Source: Frankiaceae bacterium
GTDB taxonomy: Bacteria > Actinomycetota > Actinomycetes > Mycobacteriales > SCTD01
NCBI GenBank assembly: GCA_026786045.1
Contig: JAJAYV010000265.1
Coordinates: 1 to 8,622 of the forward strand
Reading direction: 5' to 3'
Length of the DNA: 8,622 bases
The notes beneath the pieces are model-generated. The model was not told the DNA's origin and made no database searches. It saw only the letters and a program-made list of their open reading frames with translations. Both the position numbers and the translations under genes were made by a program. Positions within the stretch are counted from its first letter, which is position 1; every line of letters begins with the position of its first letter. Shown here piece after piece: positions 1-5,031 of the stretch.

Positions 1-43
1 CTGTTGCAGTGACCGACTGATACCGCAACCCGAGGAGCACCAG
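1..43 (+). other. Leader before trxA, possibly the 3' tail of an upstream gene
   Basis: This short stretch carries the trxA ribosome-binding site GAGGAG (32-37), 6 nt before the ATG at 44. Stop codons at 10-12 (TGA) and 18-20 (TGA) in two different frames could each end an upstream gene. In many actinobacteria that gene is trxB, thioredoxin reductase. Only three to five codons would be visible, so trxB is suggested by known gene order and not by sequence. Confidence 0.3.
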
Positions 44-367
44 ATGGGCGCCACCAAGACCACGACCGACGCCGACTTCACCGCCGACGTCCTGCAGAGC
101 GACAAGCCGGTGCTCGTGGACTTCTGGGCCGAGTGGTGCGGCCCGTGCAAGATGGTCGCCCCCGTGCTCGAGGAGATCGCGGCGGAGAACAGCGAGAAGC
201 TCACCGTCGTCAAGCTCAACATCGACGAGAACCCGGGCGCGGCCCGCGACTACCAGATCATGAGCATCCCGACGATGGCCGTCTTCCACGGCGGCAAGAT
301 CGTCAAGCAGATCGTCGGCGCCAAGCCGAAGGCCGCGATCCTCAAGGACCTCGAGAGCTTCCTGTAG
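44..367 (+). CDS. trxA: Thioredoxin
   Basis: Cytoplasmic thiol-disulfide oxidoreductase that reduces protein disulfides and is recharged by thioredoxin reductase with NADPH. The 107-residue length is typical of a single-domain thioredoxin. The active site WCGPC lies at residues 31-35, preceded by the usual VDFWAEW strand. The cis-proline that packs against the active site is in SIPT (Pro76), and the buried Asp26 of the family is present. The ATG at 44 follows a good GAGGAG Shine-Dalgarno by 6 nt, and the N-terminus has the usual short lead-in to the first strand. The cwlM gene follows after 58 nt on the same strand, the order known from mycobacteria, so co-transcription is likely. Nothing appears degraded. 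The mycobacterial equivalent is named trxC. Confidence 0.97.
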   Translation: MGATKTTTDADFTADVLQSDKPVLVDFWAEWCGPCKMVAPVLEEIAAENSEKLTVVKLNIDENPGAARDYQIMSIPTMAVFHGGKIVKQIVGAKPKAAILKDLESFL

Positions 368-383
368 GTCCCTGCCGCGCCGG

Positions 384-389
384 TACTGT
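384..389 (+). promoter_or_regulatory. Possible -10 element for cwlM
   Basis: TACTGT fits the actinobacterial TANNNT -10 pattern and lies in the trxA-cwlM gap, 36 nt before the cwlM GTG. No convincing -35 box is seen 17 nt upstream. cwlM may instead be read only from the trxA transcript. A six-base match of this kind is weak evidence. Confidence 0.2.
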
Positions 390-425
390 CGTCCTCCCGC
401 ACCCGGCAGCGACGAGAGGCCCCCT

Positions 426-1541
426 GTGCAGCAGTTCCGCCTCGGCGACGCAGGCCCGGAGGTCGCCGACGTCCACGCCCTGCTGGTCGGTCTGGGCCTG
501 CTCCCCGAGGTCCCGGCGGAGCCGGTCTTGGACGCGGCCACCGATCACGCGCTGCGCGAGTTCCAGCAGCGGCGGGGGCTGAGCGTCGACGGGGTCGTCG
601 GCACCGAGACCTACCGCGCGCTGTCCGCAGCCCGGTGGAAGCTCGGCGACCGGCTGCTCTCCCTGGCCACGCTGCCCTATGTCGGCGACGACGTCGCGGC
701 ACTGCAGGAGAGGCTGCTCGAGCTCGGCTTCGACGCCGGTCGCACGGACGGCGTGTTCGGCCCGCGCACCGAGCGCGCGCTACGCGGCCTGCAGCGGGAG
801 TACGGCCTGGTGCCGGACGGCACCTGCGGGCCCGGCACCCTTCGCGCGCTCCGCCAGCTCGGCCGGCACGTCGTCGGCGGGCGGCCGCAGGTCCTGCGCG
901 AGACCGAGGCGCTGCACCGCTCCGGCGCCGCGCTGCCCGGCAAGATCGTCGTGCTCGACCCGGGCCACGGTGGCACGGACCGGGGCGCAACCGGCCACGG
1001 CCTCGAGGAGGCCGCGATCGTCGAGGACCTCGCCGCGCGGCTCGAGGGCCGGCTCACGGCGGTCGGCGTCCGCACCCTGCTCACCCGCGGCCCGGACTCC
1101 TGCCCGAGCGACGCCCGTCGCGCCGAGTTCGCCAACGACGCCGGCGCCGACCTGGTGCTGTCGCTGCACGTCGACCGGTCCAGCAGCCCGCTGTGCCACG
1201 GCGTCGCCAGCTACCACTTCGGCTCCGGCAGGGGCGCGACGTCGACCATCGGCCAGGAGCTGGCCTCACTGGTGCAGCGCGAGGTCGTCGCGCGCACCGA
1301 CCTGCTCGACTGCCGGGTGCACGAGAAGACGTGGGAGGGCCTGCGGCTCACCCGGATGCCCGCGGTGCGGCTCGAGCTCGGTCACCTGTCCCACCCGGGC
1401 GACGCCGCCCGGCTGGCCGACCCGGCGTTCCGCGACACGGTCGCCGAAGCGGTGCTCGTCGCGGTGCAGCGGCTCTACCTGCCCGCCGACCTCGACCCGC
1501 CGACCGGCGTCATGCGGCTGCCGGACTTCGCCGGCCTGTAG
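426..1541 (+). CDS. cwlM: CwlM-like protein: peptidoglycan-binding plus N-acetylmuramoyl-L-alanine amidase fold
   Basis: The 371-residue protein has two PG_binding_1 repeats (about residues 6-68 and 84-145, each with a DGV.G..T motif) followed by an Amidase_3 domain (about 172-351). Putative zinc ligands are His181 in DPGHGG, Glu195 and His248 in SLH. Glu317 in RLELGH sits where the catalytic Glu belongs. No signal peptide or membrane segment is visible, so the protein is predicted cytoplasmic, like mycobacterial CwlM. That protein is reported to regulate MurA, the first step of peptidoglycan precursor synthesis, after phosphorylation by PknB. Location next to trxA and across from parAB matches that orthologue. 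The GTG start follows GAGAGG (414-419) by 6 nt. Whether this homologue is an enzyme or purely regulatory cannot be told from sequence. The C-terminal tail carries Thr360 in PPTGVM, a possible kinase site. The gene ends 3 nt from a convergent gene. Confidence 0.93.
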   Translation: MQQFRLGDAGPEVADVHALLVGLGLLPEVPAEPVLDAATDHALREFQQRRGLSVDGVVGTETYRALSAARWKLGDRLLSLATLPYVGDDVAALQERLLELGFDAGRTDGVFGPRTERALRGLQREYGLVPDGTCGPGTLRALRQLGRHVVGGRPQVLRETEALHRSGAALPGKIVVLDPGHGGTDRGATGHGLEEAAIVEDLAARLEGRLTAVGVRTLLTRGPDSCPSDARRAEFANDAGADLVLSLHVDRSSSPLCHGVASYHFGSGRGATSTIGQELASLVQREVVARTDLLDCRVHEKTWEGLRLTRMPAVRLELGHLSHPGDAARLADPAFRDTVAEAVLVAVQRLYLPADLDPPTGVMRLPDFAGL

Positions 1542-1544
1542 TCG

Positions 1545-2099
1545 TCAGGCGCAGAGCCCGGCCACCCGCTCGCGCACCAGCTCGCTGTCGGCCAGGTCCA
1601 GCACGAGGTCCCGGGACACCGACCCCGAGGCCAGGCGCACCAGCAGCGACGCCTCGAACAGCGCGGACTGCCCGCCGTCCAGCAAGGTGCAGTCGGGAGC
1701 GATCAGGGCGACGAAGCGCCGCCGCTCGCCCGCAGCGACCTCCTGCGGCGCCTGCACCGCCGGGTCGTCGCGCACCGGGGAGCCGTACGCCTCGGCCCGC
1801 CGCACCTGCAGCGCGCCGCCGCGGTTCCGCAGTTCCACGGGCAGGACGAGGATGCCGGACTGCGTGATGCTCAGCCGCTCGCCGAGCAGCAGCAGCTCGG
1901 CGTCGAACGATGCCGCCGCGGGCGGCGGGGCCGCCGGCGTCCGGCCGGTCGTGAGGGCCAGGCCGAGCGCGACCAGGGGCAGGAGCAGCAGCGCGGCGGG
2001 GCGGCGGCGCGGCGAGGGTGCGGGCGGCTCGGGCGCCGTCGCGCGGGGCAGCGATGACGACGTCAGCGTCACCTGCGGGCGTGGCTGCTCGGCCGGCAC
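1545..2099 (-). CDS. Membrane-anchored protein of unknown function with a Cys pair (paralogue A)
   Basis: Function not recognised. The 184-residue product has a Pro/Ala/Arg-rich N-terminus (1-33), one hydrophobic segment (about 34-50, RPAALLLLPLVALGLALT), a Pro/Ala linker, and a probably extracytoplasmic beta-rich domain (about 64-184). That domain has two cysteines, Cys137 in APDC and Cys183 two residues from the end, which could form a disulfide. The preceding gene product shares the same plan: N-terminal tail, one helix, similar beta domain, and Cys residues 44 rather than 46 apart. They look like diverged tandem paralogues. The GTG start at 2097-2099 is set by a strong AGGAGGT 5 nt upstream. 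It is the last gene of the minus-strand cluster and converges on cwlM with a 3-nt gap and no evident terminator. The domain resembles Ig-like or beta-sandwich hypothetical proteins of actinobacteria, which is my inference. Confidence 0.82.
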   Translation of the reverse strand: MPAEQPRPQVTLTSSSLPRATAPEPPAPSPRRRPAALLLLPLVALGLALTTGRTPAAPPPAAASFDAELLLLGERLSITQSGILVLPVELRNRGGALQVRRAEAYGSPVRDDPAVQAPQEVAAGERRRFVALIAPDCTLLDGGQSALFEASLLVRLASGSVSRDLVLDLADSELVRERVAGLCA

Positions 2100-2102
2100 C
2101 GG

Positions 2103-2153
2103 CTACCTCCTGCTCCACGCCCAGTGCAGCACGGCCGCGGCGCCCGCGCTCAT
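2103..2153 (-). CDS. Possible 16-codon relay ORF between the two paralogues
   Basis: The ATG at 2151-2153 overlaps the TGA stop of the upstream membrane-protein gene as ATGA. The frame then encodes MSAGAAAVLHWAWSRR and stops at TAG (2103-2105), inside the Shine-Dalgarno of the next gene, whose GTG is only 3 nt further on. The arrangement could carry ribosomes from one gene to the next by termination-reinitiation. Its peptide resembles nothing I know and may have no function. No separate Shine-Dalgarno for the ATG is evident, so initiation would depend on ribosomes ending the upstream gene. Chance occurrence is quite possible in a region this rich in open frames. Confidence 0.3.
   Translation of the reverse strand: MSAGAAAVLHWAWSRR
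2105..2111 (-). promoter_or_regulatory. Strong Shine-Dalgarno AGGAGGT that also ends a mini-ORF
   Basis: Read on the minus strand this is AGGAGGT, 5 nt before the GTG at 2099, and it decides that start. Its last bases are part of the TAG stop (2103-2105) of a 16-codon mini-ORF, so a ribosome finishing the mini-ORF would stop on top of this site. Confidence 0.75.
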
Positions 2154-2815
2154 CCGCCCGTCCGGCGGCAGCTGCGCCGCACCAGGTCGTCCAGCGCCCG
2201 GACGACCGAGGGGTCGCCCTGCACCCGTACCGCGCCCACCGGGCCACCGGTCACCCGGACGGCGAGCAGGATCGTGCCCGGCCCGCCCTCCTCCACATTG
2301 CAGTCGGCGACGACCTCCGTAGGCAGGTGCAGCACGTGCTCGGTGTCGCGGGCGAACTGGCCGACGTAGTCCAGCACCAGCGGAGCAGCGCGCCGGGTCA
2401 GCCGGACGGCGAAGCCGCGCGCGCTGATGCCCTGCAGCCTGAGCTGCTGGGCCGGCTGCACGGTGCTGTCGCCGGGGCCGGCTCCGCCGGGCGCGATGCT
2501 CACGACCAGGTCGAGCACCGTGCTGAAGGGCTGCTCCGTCACCACGGCCGCCGTCGCCGAGACGCCGAGGTAGGCCGTCGAGGCGTCGACGGCCACGGGG
2601 GCCGGGCGTACCGGCTCCTGCTGGTCGCGGGCGACGAGCAGGCCTGCGCCGAGGACGGCGACGGCCACGGCGACCAGCGCGCGCAGCCGGGTCGTCAGGG
2701 GCGGCAGTGGTGGGCGGGCCGGCGAAGGGCCTGCAGCGAGCAGCGCGGCGGACGCCTGGCCACGACCGGGGATGACGATGGTGATGGGCGGTGGCGGCCG
2801 CCCGGACCCGGGCAC
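2150..2815 (-). CDS. Membrane-anchored protein of unknown function with a Cys pair (paralogue B)
   Basis: Function not recognised. The 221-residue product has a Pro-rich cytoplasmic tail (1-44), one predicted transmembrane helix (about 45-62, RALVAVAVAVLGAGLLVAR), and an outside domain of alternating hydrophobic residues suggesting beta strands. Cys172 in VVADC and Cys216 in RRSC near the C-terminus match in position the two cysteines of the next gene's product. The surrounding patterns also correspond: DC followed by a short acidic/Gly stretch and a hydrophobic strand, then an L/V-rich helix ending in Cys. The GTG start (2813-2815) has GGAG at 2822-2825 with 6-nt spacing and lies 12 nt after the acetyltransferase stop, so the two are almost certainly co-transcribed. 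Its TGA overlaps the ATG of a 16-codon ORF leading to the next gene. A long overlapping frame on the plus strand is a high-GC shadow. Confidence 0.82.
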   Translation of the reverse strand: MPGSGRPPPPITIVIPGRGQASAALLAAGPSPARPPLPPLTTRLRALVAVAVAVLGAGLLVARDQQEPVRPAPVAVDASTAYLGVSATAAVVTEQPFSTVLDLVVSIAPGGAGPGDSTVQPAQQLRLQGISARGFAVRLTRRAAPLVLDYVGQFARDTEHVLHLPTEVVADCNVEEGGPGTILLAVRVTGGPVGAVRVQGDPSVVRALDDLVRRSCRRTGG

Positions 2816-2827
2816 GGGGCGCTCCGG

Positions 2828-3445
2828 CTACACCGGCCGCAGGAGGGGATCGGGGCTCATCGAGCCGAGCAGTCGCTCGAGGGCGACCTCGACGTCCTCG
2901 CGCCAGGACACGGCCGACTTCAGCTCCAGCCTCAGCCGCGGGAAGCGGTGGTGCGGCCGGACGGTCTTGAAGCCCACCGACCGCAGGTGCTCGGCGGGCA
3001 GCACGCAGGCCGGCGCCTCCCACTTCTCGTCGCCGAAGGCCTCGATCGCACGGACCCCGCGGCGGGTGAGGTCCTTCGCGACGCTCTGCAGCAGCATCCG
3101 GCCCAGGCCGCCGCCCGCGAAGTCGGGGTGCACGTGGCCGGTCATGAGCAGCACCGCGTCGGCGCTCACCGGACTGGTCGGGAAGGCCACCGACCTCGGC
3201 ACGTAGCCAGGCGGGGCGTACATCACGAAGCCGGCGGGGACGCCGTCGACGTAGACGACCTTGCCGCAGGATCCCCAGTCGAGCAGGGTCGCGGAGACCC
3301 ACGACTCCTTCTCGAACGCCGTGTCGCCGGCCTCCTTCGCCCGGTCGAGCGCGACCGGGTCGAGCTCCCAGAACACGCACTGACGGCACCGGCCGGGCAG
3401 GTCGTCGAGGTTGTCCAGCGTGATGTTCACGCAGCGGCGGGTCAC
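2828..3445 (-). CDS. GNAT-family N-acetyltransferase with N-terminal CxxC
   Basis: Predicted cytoplasmic acetyltransferase using acetyl-CoA; substrate unknown. The acetyl-CoA pyrophosphate-binding loop is seen as HPDFAGGGLGRMLL (residues 106-119), after the hydrophobic strand AVLLMTGHVHP, with a C-terminal GNAT strand at SVGFKTVR. An N-terminal segment has CRQCVFWELDP (Cys20, Cys23), plus Cys5, Cys60 and Cys147, an unusually cysteine-rich set for this fold. The 205-residue start (GTG at 3443-3445) is chosen because AGGA (3452-3455) lies 6 nt upstream and the codon overlaps the stop of a mini-gene as GTGA. The frame stays open upstream to 3733, but that extension is low-complexity, would overlap the divergent aminotransferase, and is rejected. 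The next gene starts 12 nt downstream. Operon position suggests a role linked to the two membrane-anchored proteins, without direct proof. Confidence 0.87.
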   Translation of the reverse strand: MTRRCVNITLDNLDDLPGRCRQCVFWELDPVALDRAKEAGDTAFEKESWVSATLLDWGSCGKVVYVDGVPAGFVMYAPPGYVPRSVAFPTSPVSADAVLLMTGHVHPDFAGGGLGRMLLQSVAKDLTRRGVRAIEAFGDEKWEAPACVLPAEHLRSVGFKTVRPHHRFPRLRLELKSAVSWREDVEVALERLLGSMSPDPLLRPV

Positions 3446-3561
3446 GGGCGATCCTGCGGTCGGGGCGGCCGCAGCAGGCCGAGGACCCAGCCCCCTACCG
3501 CGCCCAGCAGCAGGCCCAGGGACAGCCCGCCGACCACTCGGCCGGACGGTCGCTCGGACAC
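3442..3561 (-). CDS. 39-residue single-helix membrane mini-protein
   Basis: Small gene found by hand. On the minus strand GTG (3559-3561) opens a 39-codon frame ending in TGA (3442-3444). The product begins MSERPSGRVV, has one hydrophobic Gly/Leu-rich stretch (about residues 9-30, with GGLSLGLLLGAVGGWVLGLL) and a short basic tail RPPRPQDRP, which fits a single transmembrane helix. Support comes from a good AGGAG (3568-3572) with 6-nt spacing, and from the GTGA overlap with the acetyltransferase start, a classic sign of translational coupling. The small residues (GxxxG-like spacing) suggest helix packing with a partner. Function is unknown. It appears to be the first gene of the minus-strand cluster. 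I see no competing explanation for this stretch other than untranslated leader. Confidence 0.6.
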   Translation of the reverse strand: MSERPSGRVVGGLSLGLLLGAVGGWVLGLLRPPRPQDRP

Positions 3562-3573
3562 GGCGTGCTCCTG

Positions 3574-3593
3574 GGGGCTGGAGAGAGAGCCCC
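3574..3593 (-). promoter_or_regulatory. Leader hairpin next to the mini-gene's Shine-Dalgarno
   Basis: GGGGCT (3574-3579) and AGCCCC (3588-3593) form a perfect 6-bp inverted repeat around an 8-nt purine loop. On the minus strand it lies one base upstream of the AGGAG of the 39-codon gene, so it would sit in that transcript's 5' leader. It could affect ribosome access or be a chance GC-rich repeat. Confidence 0.3.
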
Positions 3594-3599
3594 AGAGTA
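3594..3599 (-). promoter_or_regulatory. Possible -10 element for the minus-strand operon
   Basis: Read on the minus strand this is TACTCT, fitting TANNNT, 32 nt before the GTG at 3561. Transcription would start roughly at 3585-3588, inside the neighbouring hairpin sequence. The -35 region at 17-nt spacing (TGTCCC, 3617-3622) is poor. Confidence 0.25.
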
Positions 3600-3625
3600 G
3601 GACGGCGGCCGCTCGAGGGACAGGC

Positions 3626-3643
3626 CCGGATCCGGAACCGGTT
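3626..3643. promoter_or_regulatory. Two adjoining palindromes between divergent genes
   Basis: CCGGATCCGG (3626-3635) and AACCGGTT (3636-3643) are both perfect palindromes and abut exactly. They lie upstream of both the aminotransferase and the minus-strand cluster, a natural place for an operator controlling one or both. No regulator gene is identified in the window. Confidence 0.3.
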
Positions 3644-3656
3644 GGACGCCCGCGGG

Positions 3657-3662
3657 TAGCCT
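3657..3662 (+). promoter_or_regulatory. Possible -10 box for a leaderless aminotransferase transcript
   Basis: TAGCCT fits TANNNT and ends 6 nt before the ATG at 3669. That spacing places the start of transcription at or next to the ATG. No Shine-Dalgarno precedes this ATG, which agrees with a leaderless mRNA, common in actinobacteria. No good -35 box is seen. Confidence 0.35.
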
Positions 3663-3668
3663 CGGGCT

Positions 3669-5003
3669 ATGTCGAAAGGTCCCTCCCCGCGCAGCCCGCG
3701 GTCCGGCCCGGGCGTCACCCTGGACGCCTTCACCGACCGCTACGCCCAGCGCACGCACGGCATGACGGCGTCGGAGATCCGCGCGCTGTTCGCCGTCGCC
3801 AGCCGGCCGGAGGTCGTCAGCCTCGCCGGCGGCATGCCGAACCTGTCGGCCCTCCCGCTCGACGCCGTCGGCAAGCTCGTCGGCGACCTGGTGCAGGGCT
3901 CGGGAGCGCAGGCGCTGCAGTACGGCTCCGGCCAGGGCGACCCGCACCTGCGCGAGCTCATCTGCACGGTCATGGCGCTCGAGGGCATCGAGGCCTCGCC
4001 CGAGGACGTCGTCGTCACTGTCGGCAGCCAGCAGGCGCTCGACCTGGTGACCCGCGTCTTCTGCGACCCGGGTGACGTCGTGCTCGCCGAGGCGCCGTCG
4101 TACGTCGGTGCGCTCGGCACGTTCGCCGCCTACCAGGCCGACGTCGTGCACGTCGCGATGGACGAGCACGGGCTCGTGCCCGCCGCGCTGCGCGAGGCGA
4201 TCGCCGCGGTCAAGGCGTCCGGCCGGCGCGCGAAGTTCCTCTACACCGTCCCGAACTTCCACAACCCCGCCGGCGTCTCGATGGCCGAGGAGCGGCGCGA
4301 CGAGGTGCTCGAGATCTGCTCATCCGCAGGCCTTCTCGTGCTCGAGGACAACCCGTACGGCCTGCTCGGCTTCGACGCGCCGCCGACCCGCGCCATCCGC
4401 GCGCGCGGCGGAGAGGACGACGTCCTCTACCTCGGCTCGTTCAGCAAGACCTTTGCGCCGGGGCTGCGTGTCGGCTGGGTGCTCGCGCCGCATGCCGTGC
4501 GCGAGAAGCTCGTGCTGGCCGCCGAGGCCGCGGTGCTCTGCCCGCCGCAGCTCAACCAGATGATCGTCGCGGAGTACCTCTCGACGCAGGACTGGCAGGG
4601 CCAGGTCAGCGCGTTCCGCGGGATGTACCGCGAGCGGCGCGACGCGATGCTGGACGAGCTGCCGCGCCAGATGCCGGCCGGCACGACGTGGACGCACCCG
4701 ACCGGCGGCTTCTACGTGTGGGTGACGCTGCCGGGCGACCTCGACGCCAAGGTGCTGCTGCCGCGCGCGGTGACAGCGCGCGTCGCCTTCGTACCGGGCA
4801 CCGCATTCTTCGCCGACGACAACGGGCGCAGCAACCTGCGCCTGTCGTACTGCTTCCCGGAGCCGGAGCGGATCCGCGAGGGCGTGCGCCGGCTGGGCGG
4901 GGTGCTCGCCGAGGAGGTCGAGCTGCGCGCGACGTTCGGGTCCGCCGGCTCGACCCGTCCGAACCGGCCGCATTCCGAGGCGCCTGCGCCGGACATGAAC
5001 TGA
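3669..5003 (+). CDS. PLP-dependent aminotransferase, class I/II fold
   Basis: Fold-type I, pyridoxal-phosphate-dependent aminotransferase, closest in motif pattern to the LysN/KAT II/MocR-like group (2-aminoadipate or aromatic aminotransferases) without a DNA-binding domain. Lys260 in GSFSKTFAPGLRVGW is the Schiff-base lysine. Other family positions are GSQQALDL (119-126, cofactor phosphate), Asn199 in NFHNPAG, Asp227 and Tyr230 in LEDNPYG, and Arg391 in NLRLSYC, which should bind the substrate carboxylate. The substrate cannot be assigned. The 444 residues include a short disordered N-terminus and a Pro/Ser tail after about 422. The ATG at 3669 has no Shine-Dalgarno but a TANNNT box 6 nt upstream. 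The ligase gene ddl follows after 24 nt on the same strand, so the pair is probably one transcript and the enzyme may feed amino-acid or cell-wall metabolism, which is inference. Confidence 0.93.
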   Translation: MSKGPSPRSPRSGPGVTLDAFTDRYAQRTHGMTASEIRALFAVASRPEVVSLAGGMPNLSALPLDAVGKLVGDLVQGSGAQALQYGSGQGDPHLRELICTVMALEGIEASPEDVVVTVGSQQALDLVTRVFCDPGDVVLAEAPSYVGALGTFAAYQADVVHVAMDEHGLVPAALREAIAAVKASGRRAKFLYTVPNFHNPAGVSMAEERRDEVLEICSSAGLLVLEDNPYGLLGFDAPPTRAIRARGGEDDVLYLGSFSKTFAPGLRVGWVLAPHAVREKLVLAAEAAVLCPPQLNQMIVAEYLSTQDWQGQVSAFRGMYRERRDAMLDELPRQMPAGTTWTHPTGGFYVWVTLPGDLDAKVLLPRAVTARVAFVPGTAFFADDNGRSNLRLSYCFPEPERIREGVRRLGGVLAEEVELRATFGSAGSTRPNRPHSEAPAPDMN

Positions 5004-5010
5004 GGCCTGG

Positions 5011-5031
5011 ATGACGGGGGATCTGCCGTGA
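5011..5031 (+). CDS. Possible 6-codon relay ORF between aminotransferase and ddl
   Basis: ATG (5011) opens MTGDLP and stops at TGA (5029-5031), overlapping the ddl GTG start as GTGA. GAGG (5002-5005), overlapping the aminotransferase stop, lies 5 nt before the ATG. It could pass ribosomes from one gene to the next. A frame this short easily arises by chance, and ddl has its own usable Shine-Dalgarno. Confidence 0.2.
   Translation: MTGDLP

Noticed and set aside
1536..1550. Bidirectional terminator between cwlM and the convergent gene
   Set aside because: Only 3 nt separate the stop codons and no stem-loop with a suitable run was found there.
2330..3135. CACGTG cores (near 2334 and 3128) as parS sites
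   Set aside because: The flanks do not match the parS consensus TGTTTCACGTGAAACA; only the six-base core is present, inside coding sequence.
3420..3432. GATGTTCACG as a degraded parS
   Set aside because: There is no dyad symmetry and it lies in the conserved start of the acetyltransferase gene.
3446..3733. N-terminal extension of the acetyltransferase to 301 residues
   Set aside because: The extra part is low-complexity Arg/Pro/Gly, overlaps the divergent aminotransferase and the 39-codon gene, and the GTG at 3445 has its own Shine-Dalgarno and coupling overlap.
2018..4075. Open frame of 685 codons on the plus strand
   Set aside because: It runs antisense through three minus-strand genes and into the aminotransferase in another frame. 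Its translation is Arg/Ala/Gly/His-rich with no domain motif, typical of a high-GC shadow frame.
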